A stretch of 64,000 nucleotides of DNA from Climacium dendroides. Its lineage: Eukaryota > Streptophyta > Bryopsida > Hypnales > Climaciaceae. Location of the stretch: contig OX467092.1 of NCBI GenBank assembly GCA_950106755.1, positions 3,596,001-3,660,000 of the forward strand, given 5' to 3'. Positions 35,834-46,300 of the stretch are shown here, piece after piece (positions within the stretch are counted from its first letter, which is position 1; each line of letters starts with the position of its first letter). The position numbers and the translations under genes are program-made. Below the pieces are notes generated by a model. The model was given only the letters and a program-made list of their open reading frames with translations, was not told where the DNA came from and ran no database searches.

Positions 35834-36754
35834 AGCTCAATTCGAGCTGATCGCCTTTCATCACTACCTCTACTCTGATCATCTATCTGGTTCTTACGTC
35901 ATAATTGTACCCGTCAGTTTAAATGGGCATTACTCTCGGAGGTGCACCTTTTTATATTTAGCAGAGGCTTAGTGGTGCTTTAATGGGGTTTTTAATCTAT
36001 AACTCAGTGTAGAGTTTTATTTTTTCTGTTATTAGTGGACTTATCATTTAGATTTTCCTTGCGATGTCTGTGAACTCTTTCTTCCTGTTCATGTTTTCCA
36101 GTGTTTCTCCTGACTAGTGATTTTATGTGATGTTCCCTGTCTACTTTAGCTCGATTCGAGCTATTTGATAATAGCTTGTCGTTTATACGGATCATCTTTT
36201 TAATCTGAGTAGGGCGTCATTGGTTTATGATCAGCTCGAATCGAACTGATTTTCAATTAGCTTCTTGCGTCGTAGGGAAACCTCTATGTTCTGTCTACCT
36301 GATTATATCTCCTAGTTGTTTGGTTTATTGTTTTATTTTGTTATTGTTTATTCTCTATTTGATTTCGCTTGGTCATTTTAGTTCGATTCGAGTTGAATTA
36401 TTATCTATTTACACTGAACGGCTATTGTATTACAGAATCTTCTACATGAATTCGACCCTGATTTTCTACATGAATTCGACCTTGATTTTCTACATGAATT
36501 CGACCATGTTTTCTACATGAATTTGACCCTGATTTTGACGTATTTGGGACGTTTTGATTTTCTGATGAGCTCAATTCGAGCTGATTCTACGAGTTGCTAC
36601 AACTGACAACAGAGACCATTTTGCGGAGTGCGAGCGTAGTTACCGTGTTTTACGTTCAGCATGTTCTCGCAACAGTCCTAGGACCAGGAATTAGCTCGAG
36701 TCAAGTTGATTATGTGGTTCTAATTTTTGCATATTTAGCTCGAACCCATCTGAT
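35834..36754. repeat. palindrome cluster upstream of the minus-strand unit (7 copies)
   Basis: Copies of the 18-bp near-palindrome start at 35834, 36148, 36233, 36380, 36568, 36693 and 36737. The best are AGCTCGATTCGAGCTATT (36148) and AGCTCAATTCGAGCTGAT (35834 and 36568). The core AGCTCGAWTCGAGCT reads the same on both strands, as expected of a site bound by a dimer. The cluster begins 42 bases upstream of the ATG at 35792, so it could act as an operator, promoter or transposase-binding array. That role is inferred. Confidence 0.75.
36439..36536 (+). repeat. tandem repeat with TTCTACATGAATTCGAC core, four units
   Basis: Four units of about 24-27 bases, each TTCTACATGAATTCGAC or TTTGAC followed by CATG/CCTGATT-like sequence, stand head to tail inside the upstream palindrome cluster. 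The AATTCGA core resembles the palindrome half-site. Confidence 0.8.
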
Positions 36755-37269
36755 TATGTACATTGCACATTTGATATTCAATGGTGTTCAAGCTGAATTT
36801 GCATTGTAGTGTGTCCGAAGTGACCCTTAAACTAACCCTATAGCAAACCCTCATTACAATGTTTTAAAACCCAATGCAAATCCTTGGAAAACCCTAATCA
36901 TACCCTAACAAAAAAAACTGCGAAATCCTACAAACCTAAGAGACAACACAAATTCGACCTCCAGCAAATGCACAACAATTGAAATTGAAATCATACCACT
37001 CAAAAACAGGTCGACGAAGAGGACCCACGGGATGCACAACTCCTACAACAAAACAATGTCTACAAAATCAGAGTCCCACCAACTTGTTCCAATTCCGCAA
37101 TACTAATCCAAATTAGCTACACCTGCATACACAAATGTGCGATCAACTTCAGCCTGCTACAAAAAAACATCATATGCAATTCAAGGACTTCAACAATCGC
37201 GCCCAAAAGCTAAACCGCCCAAAACGCAAAACTAGTGATCATAACAAAACTGTATTGCAAAACTTGAAA

Positions 37270-37900
37270 GCCTAAAATCTCTCTTTTGAAATTGAAAAGC
37301 AACATCCGAGACAAGGGCTCAAACTCAACATCGCTGGCAATCTGAAAACTCAATTGTCAAACTGAGAAGCAACATCCAAGACAAGGGTTGGAACTCCAAA
37401 TCAGTGGCAACCTCAACTTTATTGTAAACTGAGAAGCTTCAAAACTCTTTTGTGAAACTCATAAGCAACCTTCGAGAAAAGGCTAGAACTCAAAACCAGT
37501 GGCAAACTCGAAACTCAATTGTAAAACTCAAAACTCAAAACTCTTCCACAAAATTTTAAGTGCATCCCAGGGTCTTTCCCAAACCTAAAACTTGGTGCCA
37601 CAATGACACCACAGCTGATACTCCGCACAAAAATGCAAAACATCAACTCTGAGGAAAGGGCTAAAACTCAAAACCGGTCTCAAATTCAAAACTCACTTAC
37701 TAAACTGAAAACTGAAAACTCTCTACTCTCTCATGCACTTCCAGTGGGTTATTTGTAGAACCCAGGGTCTTTCCTAATGACCTTTGCGTGAAGTGTCGAG
37801 AGCCAAGCTCTTTCATCGGCGGCAAACTCAAAACCTAAAAGTTAGTGCCACAATGACACCACTGCTGATACCCTAAACCAAAATGCACAACATCGACCGA
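37270..37900 (+). repeat. degenerate tandem array, unit about 65 bp, plus a 250-bp-spaced duplication
   Basis: Units share GAGAAGCAACATCC, GACAAGGG, AACTCAAAA and CAGTGGCAA. At least four occur between 37285 and 37530. A block around GTGCCACAATGACACCAC occurs at about 37590 and again near 37840, each followed by GCTGATAC and AAAATGCA, indicating a second, longer duplication. Confidence 0.65.
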
Positions 37901-38325
37901 AATGTACAACATCGAGTGTAACTTACAAAACATAATGCGACCACTCTTTTGTAGGAAATTGGAAACAAGGTCAACAGCTCTTCTACCAAGGTCGATTAAT
38001 ATTAGAAGATTGTACCTTACTGAAACTTCCTAGCCTTCTGATCACGAGTATTGTCAGATGAGGCGCTTCCACAAATCACCCGATAGATGCTCACGACGCA
38101 TACAATGAAAAGACGAAGAACAGACAAAATCTGCATCCACCAAAACTAGAAGCACCTGCACGCTTGTTTCCCATGTTTTGAAGAGATGAGGCGCTCACAT
38201 CAAACCGTCGCAATGTAGAGAAGACAACACACAAAATGAGAGCACGAAGCATAGACGCAGCGTAGACGAAGCCTGAAAGACGGGCGCCAAACCCTAACCT
38301 GATCCCGACCACGCAACCCCTACTG

Positions 38326-38433
38326 ATACCTGCCTCTACTGAAACCCACCCTGCTGATACCCGCCTCTGTTGGTACCTGCCTCTACTGGAACCCGCCTCT
38401 GCCGATACCCACCCTACTGATATCCGACTACTT
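38326..38433 (+). repeat. 16-bp minisatellite, about seven units
   Basis: Units of the form CTACTGATACCCGCCT recur head to tail with point changes (for example CTACTGAAACCCACCC and CTGTTGGTACCTGCCT). It is GC-rich compared with its AT-rich surroundings. Confidence 0.85.
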
Positions 38434-39127
38434 ATACCCGGCCCCTAGTATTTCGAGCATGTCACAGGTTTTTTGGATTATATGGGTTTTTTTGCATTTC
38501 GATAAAAAACTTAGATAATAGTAAATGTAAACTTGTAAAAAATTTATTCCCAATAGTTGGCAAACATTATGTATGTTGACATTTAGAGTTGGTAACATTA
38601 CCTGGATTGCTTCAAGATTATTATTGCCAACACTATATTTCATCAGTAGTGTACCTAGAACTGTGAACAATTGGTTATACCTACATGCCTTATTGAGATC
38701 CGTTCATTTATACACTTCTTTACTAATATTTTTTTCGTGATATTGTTTTGAAACACAAAAACCATTGTAACCAAGAAGTTGGTAAGCACTAAATATTAGA
38801 CAAATTTTTCGTATTGAAGCCCTAAACTTCACTTCTAATTTAAGATTTCCTTTCGTCCCCTTAAAGTTTACAATTAAGGCAGCTATTCCTAGTTTATATT
38901 GCGACAAACTTACTTTCTTCAAAATCCTTTCTTTTAAGAAAGACTATTTGTTTTTGTTTTTTTTTGGAAAAGTTTACTTCAGGTTCTCTTGTAAAGTATT
39001 GAAATTGAAAAACGTGGTAATAAAAAATTTCATTAATGTAGTGTTGCACAATTATATTCTCAAACCACTTGCAAAACTCTTTAGGACATTTTCTGGGCCA
39101 ATCACGTTTAAAAATTCAATTACATTA

Positions 39128-40850
39128 ATTTTTTGGTGAAGTGACTATGGATTATCATCGAAGAAGGCGTTCCCAACTTTTGCCAAAAAAAAAATTTTCA
39201 TTTGCACTCCCATTGCATGTTATTTTAGAATTTGTTGAACAAAGTACAAGTCTGGCCATTTTGCATGAACTTGAGGCCACGTGAAAAAATACCATTACAT
39301 TTTCTTTTAAAAAAATGCCCATGGACTATCCTCCAAGAGGGCGTTTCCAACTTCTACCAAAAAAAAATTTCTCATTGATTTCGCCTAAATCAATTGAAAT
39401 TCAATCAAGGCCAATTAAAATGGCCCCACTAAATGTGTCCACAAGTTTTAAATTTTTTTTGGTTGTGGGTTTGGTCAATGCATGTGTCAAAAAAAATTAA
39501 TTGGTGACCCCCATGTTTTTATAAACCTAAAGTCTTAAAATTGATTGTAGTTTGTGGTACCAACGTCATAAAACTCAAACAAGGTCAATTTAGATGGGAC
39601 CAAAACATGTGTCCACAAGTTCTAAATTTTTTTGTATGTGGGTTTGGTCAATGTATGTGTCGAAAAAAATTAATTGGTGACCCCCATGTTTTTTTACAAT
39701 AAAATGGTCAAAATTGACTATACCTTGTGGTACCAACGACATGAAACTCTATCAAGACCAATTTGGATGGGACCAAAAAACTTGTCCAGAAGTTCTAAAT
39801 TTGTTTTTGATGTGGTTTTGATCAATGCATGTGTCAAAAAAAATTAATTGGTGACCCCCATGTTTCTTTACAATAAAATGGTCAAAATAAGTTACCACTT
39901 TTCATTGTATTCACTTTTTTGACCAATAACCTTTTTCAGCATGTCATACGCTTTTGGGATTATACTTTTCTTTTTGCATTTTGATGGAAAAATAAGGTAA
40001 TAGTAAATGGAAACTTGTAAAAAGAATTTAGAACTTGTGGGAAAATACTTTGGGCCCATCTACATTGGCCTTGATTGATTTTCATGACATTGGGACCTAA
40101 AAGTACAGTCAATTTTATGACTTTAGGTTTGAAAAAACATGTGGGACATCCATTTATTTTTTTCACTCATGCATTGACCAAACCCACAACCAAAAAAAAT
40201 TTAGAACTTGTGGGAAAATACTTTGGGCCCATCTACATTGGCCTTGATTGATTTTCATGACATTGGGACCCAAAAGTACAGTCAATTTTATGACTTTAGG
40301 TTTGAAAAAACATGTGGGACACCTATTTATTTTTTTCACACATGCATTGACCAAACCCACAACCAAAAAAAATTTAGAACTTGTGGGAAAATACTTTGGG
40401 CCCATCTAAATTGGCCTTGATTGATTTTCATGATGTTGGTATCTCAAGGTATTATGACGTTCGTACCACAATGTACCATAACGTTCATGACGTTGGTACA
40501 GGCTTTGGCCTTTTTTGTATGAACTTTGATGCACGTGGAAATATTCATTTACATTATTTTTTTAATTTAGATGTCCATGGATTGTCATAGAAGAGCATGA
40601 TTGCAACTTCTACGAATTTTTCCTTTCTCATTTGCACTTTTATTGCATATTTTTTTTGACTTTGTGAGACAAAGTGCAGGCTCAACCAGTTTAGCATGAA
40701 CTTTGAGCCACGTGGAAAAATTGAATTACATTATTTTTTTCATGAGGTGCCCATGCATTATCATTGAATAGGGCGTTTTCAATTTCTATTACAATTTTTT
40801 CTCTTTCATTTACACATCTATTTCATTAGCCAAATGAACCAAAAAGTTTT
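39128..40850. repeat. inverted pair of 173-bp tandem arrays flanked by a second 173-180 bp repeat
   Basis: Unit B (key words TTTAGAACTTGTGGGAAAAT and GGTTTGAAAAAACATG) occurs on the plus strand at 40027, 40200 and 40373, a period of 173. Three copies on the minus strand begin near 39437, 39611 and 39784, period 173-174. A central spacer of about 140 bases separates the two arrays. Unit A (CCATGGACTATC..., GGCGTTTCCAACTTCTACC, GCCACGTGAAAAAAT) occurs at 39140 and 39313 on the left and at about 40567 and 40747 on the right, in one orientation. The layout is A-A, B-B-B reversed, spacer, B-B-B forward, A-A. Short ORFs here are repeat-derived. Confidence 0.85.
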
Positions 40851-42356
40851 AAATTGTAGATGTTTCTACAGTCAATATGTATTCCATCTCCGAAGTGTAG
40901 ACTTGGGGTTTGTTGTAATTATATAAACTTAAAATTTATTGTGGAGAATGTATTTTACATTTGTGGGATTTACTATTAAATAGATGCATTTATTTATATA
41001 GAATACTGAATTATTCAATCTGGACTCTGGAGTTGTTATGTTTTTTGAACCTGTTATTAGTAGATTTAATATTCTTATTAATATGGAATATATTGAATTA
41101 ATAGTGCATTCATTTCATTTAAAAAACATCATGCCTATTTTTGATTTCACAACAATTAAGTTGTTTATGGAAATCTAAAAATTCACATTTCAGAAGTGTT
41201 TCTTCTTTATTTTAGAATTTGGATTGCCATTGTTTGTAATAATTGATTCAAATTTCTAATGCATTCTAATGTATCATTAATATATATTATTGGATGTTCC
41301 AAACATATCATAAATCGTTTAATGAATTTTTGTTGTATATATCAAAGTTTGCTCATTTGAAAAAAAATCTACGAAAAATTTAATAGTTTTTAGTTGAATA
41401 TTTATTTTGAAAACTGTTTCTTATTCTATCTAATACATAAAAATTATACTAAAATTCAAATGATGAATGCATAGCATAGCAAGGACGAACCGGCTCTTCA
41501 TAAAAAATAAAAAAAACATTTTATTAATTTTAATTTCAAGATTTATTTAATTTTTGTTTTTGCATTCTATATAATATAATGCACTTAGATTGTAACAAAA
41601 TGCTAATTATGAATTCAGAAGCACCAACCGCTAGTTAAACTTTAGAGTATTTCCCTAGAAAGTATGCATTCCCTAGTCTCAGGAATGTATGATTGGAATG
41701 TACAGCTAATAGTACCCCGGAAGTTCACTTCGGATGCTCTTTTTCGGCTATGCTTTTTCAAAGTACTCCTGATTCTAAGAAGCCCTACAGTGACGCCTTT
41801 CAAATTTCAATTCGCGTCGTTCTCTTGCCGCCCAGAAGTTCCCGCCATTGATTGGGGAGTACGCCTTCGTACGGAATTTAGTCATCTTCTTCCTTTCTTT
41901 CTTGCTCTCTCTCGCTCTCTCTCTCTCTCTGTCGTCGTCCGTGTTGACTTGCGTGTGCTTTCCCCTCAACATTTGTGATGGACTTGTAAGTGCTACACTT
42001 GTTTCTTGCAGATTTGGTAATGCTTTCATATTTCTTTTGAATGAAATGTACGTGATGTGGTGGTATGCGACTTCCGTTTGATGCTTTGCTGTTTCTGTAT
42101 TGCGGTTTGATCGAAATAGAGTTTAGGACTTCACGACTCTAGTGAACGCGTCGATCGTTTCTTTTGTTTCATACTGATGATTGTATGAAGCAATCTGCCT
42201 TTCAATACCGATTTAATTCTATCGTTTCGCGAACCTCGACGTTGATGAAGTGGAGTTGTTGCAGTGCTGAGGGAACTCCGAAATGTATGCTGGGAAATAT
42301 AGAATACTCTATTCAGTATTAGTGAATCAGTTATTCTGGAAAATCCGGGAAGATTT

Positions 42357-42951
42357 AGTTCGAATCGATCTTATCATTACCACACAAGAAATATATTTGA
42401 CTGAGTGCAGCAACTACACAGCCAGCTCGATTCGAGCTAACTAAGTTGACAGAGAATATATATGAACGAATGCATCGACTGCACGATCAATTCAATTCGA
42501 ACTAAACTACGATTCTTGAAGATCTTATCTTGCCAGTTGAAAAATAATTATCAATTTCACATATTTGCTCTGAAATGAATTGAATGAGGAAATAGTCATA
42601 CAATGTGTTTGATCAGCTTGATTCGAGCTGAATGAGGATTTATGATCATAATGTGGTTGGTCATCTTGAGTCGCCGTAAATAAGGATTGTGAAATAGAAA
42701 ATAATAGATTAGATTGAATAGGTGAGAATCGGTAGGTCCATTGGTCAGCTCGAATCGAGCTTCTATTCACGTGGTTAAGTTCCCATTTATTCGTCGAGGA
42801 GGATTTCTAATGCCTTAACTATCTGTGCACCCTTTTCCAAATACATAGAACATTCAGCCTTTCTAGATGCTTGTATACGCAGAACGTACTAACATTTTAG
42901 TGAGTGTATTGGATCTCGAGATCCACTCTGTTAAGCTCGATTTGAACTGAT
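42357..42951. repeat. palindrome cluster upstream of the DUF7869 gene (7 copies)
   Basis: Copies start at 42357, 42424, 42489, 42615, 42663, 42747 and 42934. The best are AGCTCGATTCGAGCTAAC (42424) and AGCTCGAATCGAGCTTCT (42747, a perfect 15-base palindromic core). The last lies about 80 bases before the ATG at 43033. The cluster mirrors the one at 35834-36754 before the divergent unit. Confidence 0.75.
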
Positions 42952-43032
42952 TGTTATGGTTTCATTTGGATACTGAAAGATGTGTTCTTGTTCTGAACAG
43001 AGTGACAACCATTTGGACTGAAGGATATAGAG

Positions 43033-45870
43033 ATGAATATTAACGCGAACCCCATCAATGACATGGAGTTCTCGGATGAAGAATTTCTTGTTGTGGAAGG
43101 GATGAATGTCAGCATTCCTGAATGCGAGGGCATCCCGCGTTGTCTATGGAATACAAGATGTGTCACTCTCTACAATGAGGCGGGTTTACTTGTTGGCGAA
43201 GGGACTTGCCATAGTGTCAATTCAGACCTCGTGCTTGGAGCTAGAGGTCCCCTTGGAGATACCTATGTAGCAATCCACATCACCAAGACATTCTCTGAAG
43301 TGGATATCCCTCAGGAGCAGATTTACTATTTGGTAGCTTGGCCGATTAAGCGAGTCCACTACGCGGGAGCAAGCCTTCATGACCATGAGGCTTGGGATAG
43401 ATTTAATCAACAAGTCCGCCTCCAAAATCCGCAGCCTCCAACATCTGCTCGGCCATATTCAAGTATCCTCAGAAATCCACCTTGTGTGTTATCCCGCAGA
43501 TCTAAGGAACTCCTCATTCCAGAGTCCATCAACTTAGTGTCCAATAAAGTTTGTAGTTCCCAGAAATGCGTTCAACCGTTTCCAAGGGAGAAGATTCGAG
43601 CCTTCCGCGAGCAAATGTACTCCTCTACATCATTCAAGTTCAGGTCGCACATGAAAACTGAAGTACGTAGGTCTATTCATCTGGATGCACGTGGAAGGAA
43701 GACGGTGACAATTGAAGGTATTAATGTGTGCATGCGAGCATGGATGCATATTTCTGGAGTCCCAGAGGCCACATTTTACCGATACCTCAAATATTGGAAG
43801 GACGAATAAGAGGCAAGAGACCATAGGAATACAGGATTGGAGAAGCCGAGAAAGCACACCCAACAAGCAACTGCAACATTGAAGTGCATCCTCGAGAAGG
43901 AGGCGGACCACATGTCACATTGTACTCGAACTTTGAAGTCAGGGGACAAGGTTGTTTCCATGTGTCTTCCTTCTACTTTTCAGTGGAAGGGTAAGATGAA
44001 GGAAATCAACGACGTCAATGCAACGTTCGAATTACCCAAGGTTTCAACTTTGAACTTAAGCAAGATCAGGTCTTCCTAAGTTCTCGGAGTTTGAGGTGAA
44101 GAAACCTGGTGATAATTTCGCTTGGTGTTTAGTGTGTGACAAATTACAAGAGCTACGAAGAAGTTGCATTGCTAAATCTCAAAGTGCTTTGATATGGTCA
44201 AGGAGGCTTGACAAGCATTTGGCTATTGCTCGGGCACATAGGGAGATGTATTATGTCAATCGTTACTGCTCGCACGAGTTTCCACACAAATGTTGACAAT
44301 CATGCATGACAAGATGGACCATGCCAAAACTGTTTCTCCGGTCTTTTCCCATAAGACTAAAGAACTTAATGGACTCACGAAGTTGCCCGTTTTGGTGACT
44401 GGCATGATTGCCCACGGTCATGGTAATGTTCGATATGCACATTATGGCTTGGATATGTTTCCCCATGACTCCAACTACACTATTGGCTCTATGGCGAAGT
44501 TGTTGCGAGATTTGGAATTACCACCGAAATCATCTTCTCGGCAATTGTTTACGGGGTCGGGATCCACAAATTTGTCCAAGGCAATTCTCAAGGGTGCCGA
44601 AGTGTGTGAAGCGTCGCTACCTCCACCACCGGAAACCTTATGTCCAGGAATGCCACTACCTCCAATTCTGAACGTGCAGATGGATAATACCACCGGAGAC
44701 AACAAAAACAGATTTGTTTTTTGTTACTGGTCTCTACTTGTTGCAAACAAGATCTTTCGTGAAGTGTACATGAACTTCATGATCGTGGGTCATACTCATG
44801 ACAACATTGATGCGCTCTTTGGAAGATGGAGTATGCTTTTGAAGAAAGAAAACTTCCTTACAATTCCTGCACTTATGAAGTCGTTTATGGATGTGGAATC
44901 CATTCCAATAATCCCTCACCTCATAGAAGAAGTGCCAGATTTCAAAGGTTTCATAGCAGGTAGTGTTTTGGACGGCAATGACATCATGTTTGGTTATATA
45001 AAGCCACAACAAGTCAAGTTTTACTTGGACTCTACTGGATGTCCAGTTATGAAGTACAAGATGTTGTACACTGATGTTGACTGGTTACCAAAGGGGGCTG
45101 GTAATGGAATGAAATTGTGGAAGGAGGACTCAGAAGGACAAAGTTTGTGGCCACGTGGAGTGCCAGAAGCAGATTTTCCAAGTCCAATGAAAGGCACGGA
45201 GGACATCTTGAAGGGCATATCCGGATTTGTAAAATACTGGGAGAATTTGTGCAATCAAGATCGCACTGGAGAGTACCAAAGACGTTATGAGCACGTAGTG
45301 CACTACTGGCGTGGCGCCAAGATAGCATTGCTAGAACCACTACCTTCATCTTCTGTTTTAAAGGATGGTTTCTGGCCAACTAGCCATGTTCAAGCAACTC
45401 GGGTGGATGAATTAGATGAAGACGGCGAGGATCGTGAAGAGTTCGGAGAAGATGATGCATACGTAGGCCCTTTGAGAGGTCGTCTACAGCCATCCTTCAA
45501 GGTGGGTCAAGATCTCTTTGAAGGATATTTTGTTGTAGTTCGACCCGTAGAAGGTGACAGTCATCCTGTTTGGATTGCAAGGGCATTGTCTGATCCAAAT
45601 TGTAATCCGGAGAAACCTAATTGTATACTCATTCAGTACTTCCGTCCAACATCGAGAGATGAAGACGTTCAAGACTTCTACACTGGATGGGACAGTGAAA
45701 GAGGTCTACGTTGGAAAGTGGATGAAACTGAACCGCCACTTTGGGAGCATACAAATGCTCTTATGACAGCGTGGAAGTCTAACATCCGAAAAGATAATCG
45801 CCAATGTATGATCAAGATTCCAGCTACTCAAATTGACGTCATCAACCGAAGCCTTGCATCATATACTTGA
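43033..45870 (+). pseudogene. DUF7869-type transposase-like protein, broken
   Basis: ATG 43033 opens a frame of 258 codons ending at TAA 43807-43809, continues in frame to about 44070, shifts frame near 44075 and 44293, then is open for 526 codons to TGA 45868. Healed, it would be about 940 aa. The N-terminal third has a basic, Cys-containing block (CVQPFPREKIRAFREQMY) and VCMRAWMHISGVPEATFYRY, typical of the region preceding DUF7869. The DUF7869 part carries IMHDKMDHAKT (44300-44332), QMDNTTGDNKNRFVF (44677-44720) and VGHTHDNIDALF (44785-44820). These Asp-containing blocks look like the metal-binding acids of an RNase H-fold transposase; that reading is inference. The C-terminus is acidic, then ends with an uncharacterised domain rich in Trp and Tyr. 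The palindrome cluster lies directly upstream. Confidence 0.65.
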
Positions 45871-46129
45871 TATCTGTAGCTATGTATTGATGTATATTGC
45901 AAGTTTTATAAATATGTTGTTTTCATCGTCATGTTTTATAAAACGAATGGAATTCATATATTATTTATTTTGTATTCTTCAACTTTGTTTTTTCTATTTT
46001 TTACTTTATTTTATTTTGTGTTTATCATTGAGTATATTTTATTTGAAATTACATTGCTATTGGGTAAAAAAAATGTAGTGGAAATATCCACTATTTATTT
46101 GGTCAACATGTAAAGCACTTGTCACATTC
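45871..46129. other. AT-rich 3' flank of the DUF7869 gene
   Basis: T-rich sequence follows the TGA, and short ORFs within it are chance. The right end of the large element should be in or just beyond this stretch, but I see no inverted repeat matching the left side. Confidence 0.35.
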
Positions 46130-46300
46130 TGGGTAGGAGGCTGGTTGGTTGTTACAATTTTCCTACCTGCAAAGCTCACTTAGCAGCACCAAGGCATGTT
46201 TTTTTTCTCATGCGCTCATACGTCCCTGACGGGAATCGAACTCGGACCGCTTCAATGAGATGAACAACCCCTTACAACCAACTGCGGAGCTCATGACTTG
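46130..46300 (-). mobile_element. tRNA-derived SINE-like element
   Basis: On the minus strand from about 46295 the sequence reads as a tRNA-like head. A box-A-like stretch GCTCCGCAGTTGGTTG comes first. A box-B-like GAGTTCGATTCCC follows at 46243-46231, with a T-arm that pairs apart from one G-to-A change. The head is followed by an unrelated tail that runs to about 46130. The cloverleaf is incomplete and no anticodon arm is clear, so it is not a functional tRNA gene. Internal RNA polymerase III boxes plus a non-tRNA body are the hallmark of tRNA-derived SINEs. Target duplications were not established. Confidence 0.6.

Larger units (their letters stand above)
36845..42350. other. repeat-filled space between the divergent units of the large element
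   Basis: No gene is called here. 36845-36960 is rich in AAACCCT-like words. 37270-37900 is a degenerate tandem array. 38326-38433 is a 16-bp minisatellite. 39128-40850 holds inverted 173-bp arrays. 40850-41640 is AT-rich. 41640-42100 is less AT-rich, with a CT microsatellite at 41904-41931, and may be the leader of the plus-strand gene. A diverged word near 38448-38545 (CGAGCATGTCAC, then GATAATAGTAAATG, then AAACTTGTAAAAA) recurs at 39940-40022. Confidence 0.5.
28850..45870. mobile_element. putative large multi-gene DNA transposon, decayed
   Basis: Two divergent coding blocks stand about 7.2 kb apart: minus-strand exons at 35792-28850 and a plus-strand gene at 43033-45870. Both look more GC-rich than the DNA around them. 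Both have premature stops and frameshifts, unlike the host genes in the window. They share a dispersed 18-bp palindrome found only in their non-coding parts. The plus-strand gene resembles DUF7869 proteins, which look like RNase H-fold transposases. These facts together suggest one mobile element of at least 17 kb. I did not find terminal inverted repeats or a target duplication, so the limits are only the outer coding limits, and the unity of the two blocks rests on the shared palindrome. Confidence 0.5.

Noticed and set aside
39128..40850. CRISPR-like array
   Set aside because: Units are contiguous 173-bp tandem repeats in a plant-like genome, without short repeats and unique spacers.
46201..46295. 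Functional tRNA gene on the minus strand
   Set aside because: Only the box A, box B and T-arm features are good. The acceptor and anticodon arms do not pair well.
28724..46300. Terminal inverted repeats for the large element
   Set aside because: I compared sequence near 28.7-29 kb with 45.9-46.3 kb by eye and saw no convincing inverted match. The ends remain unknown.
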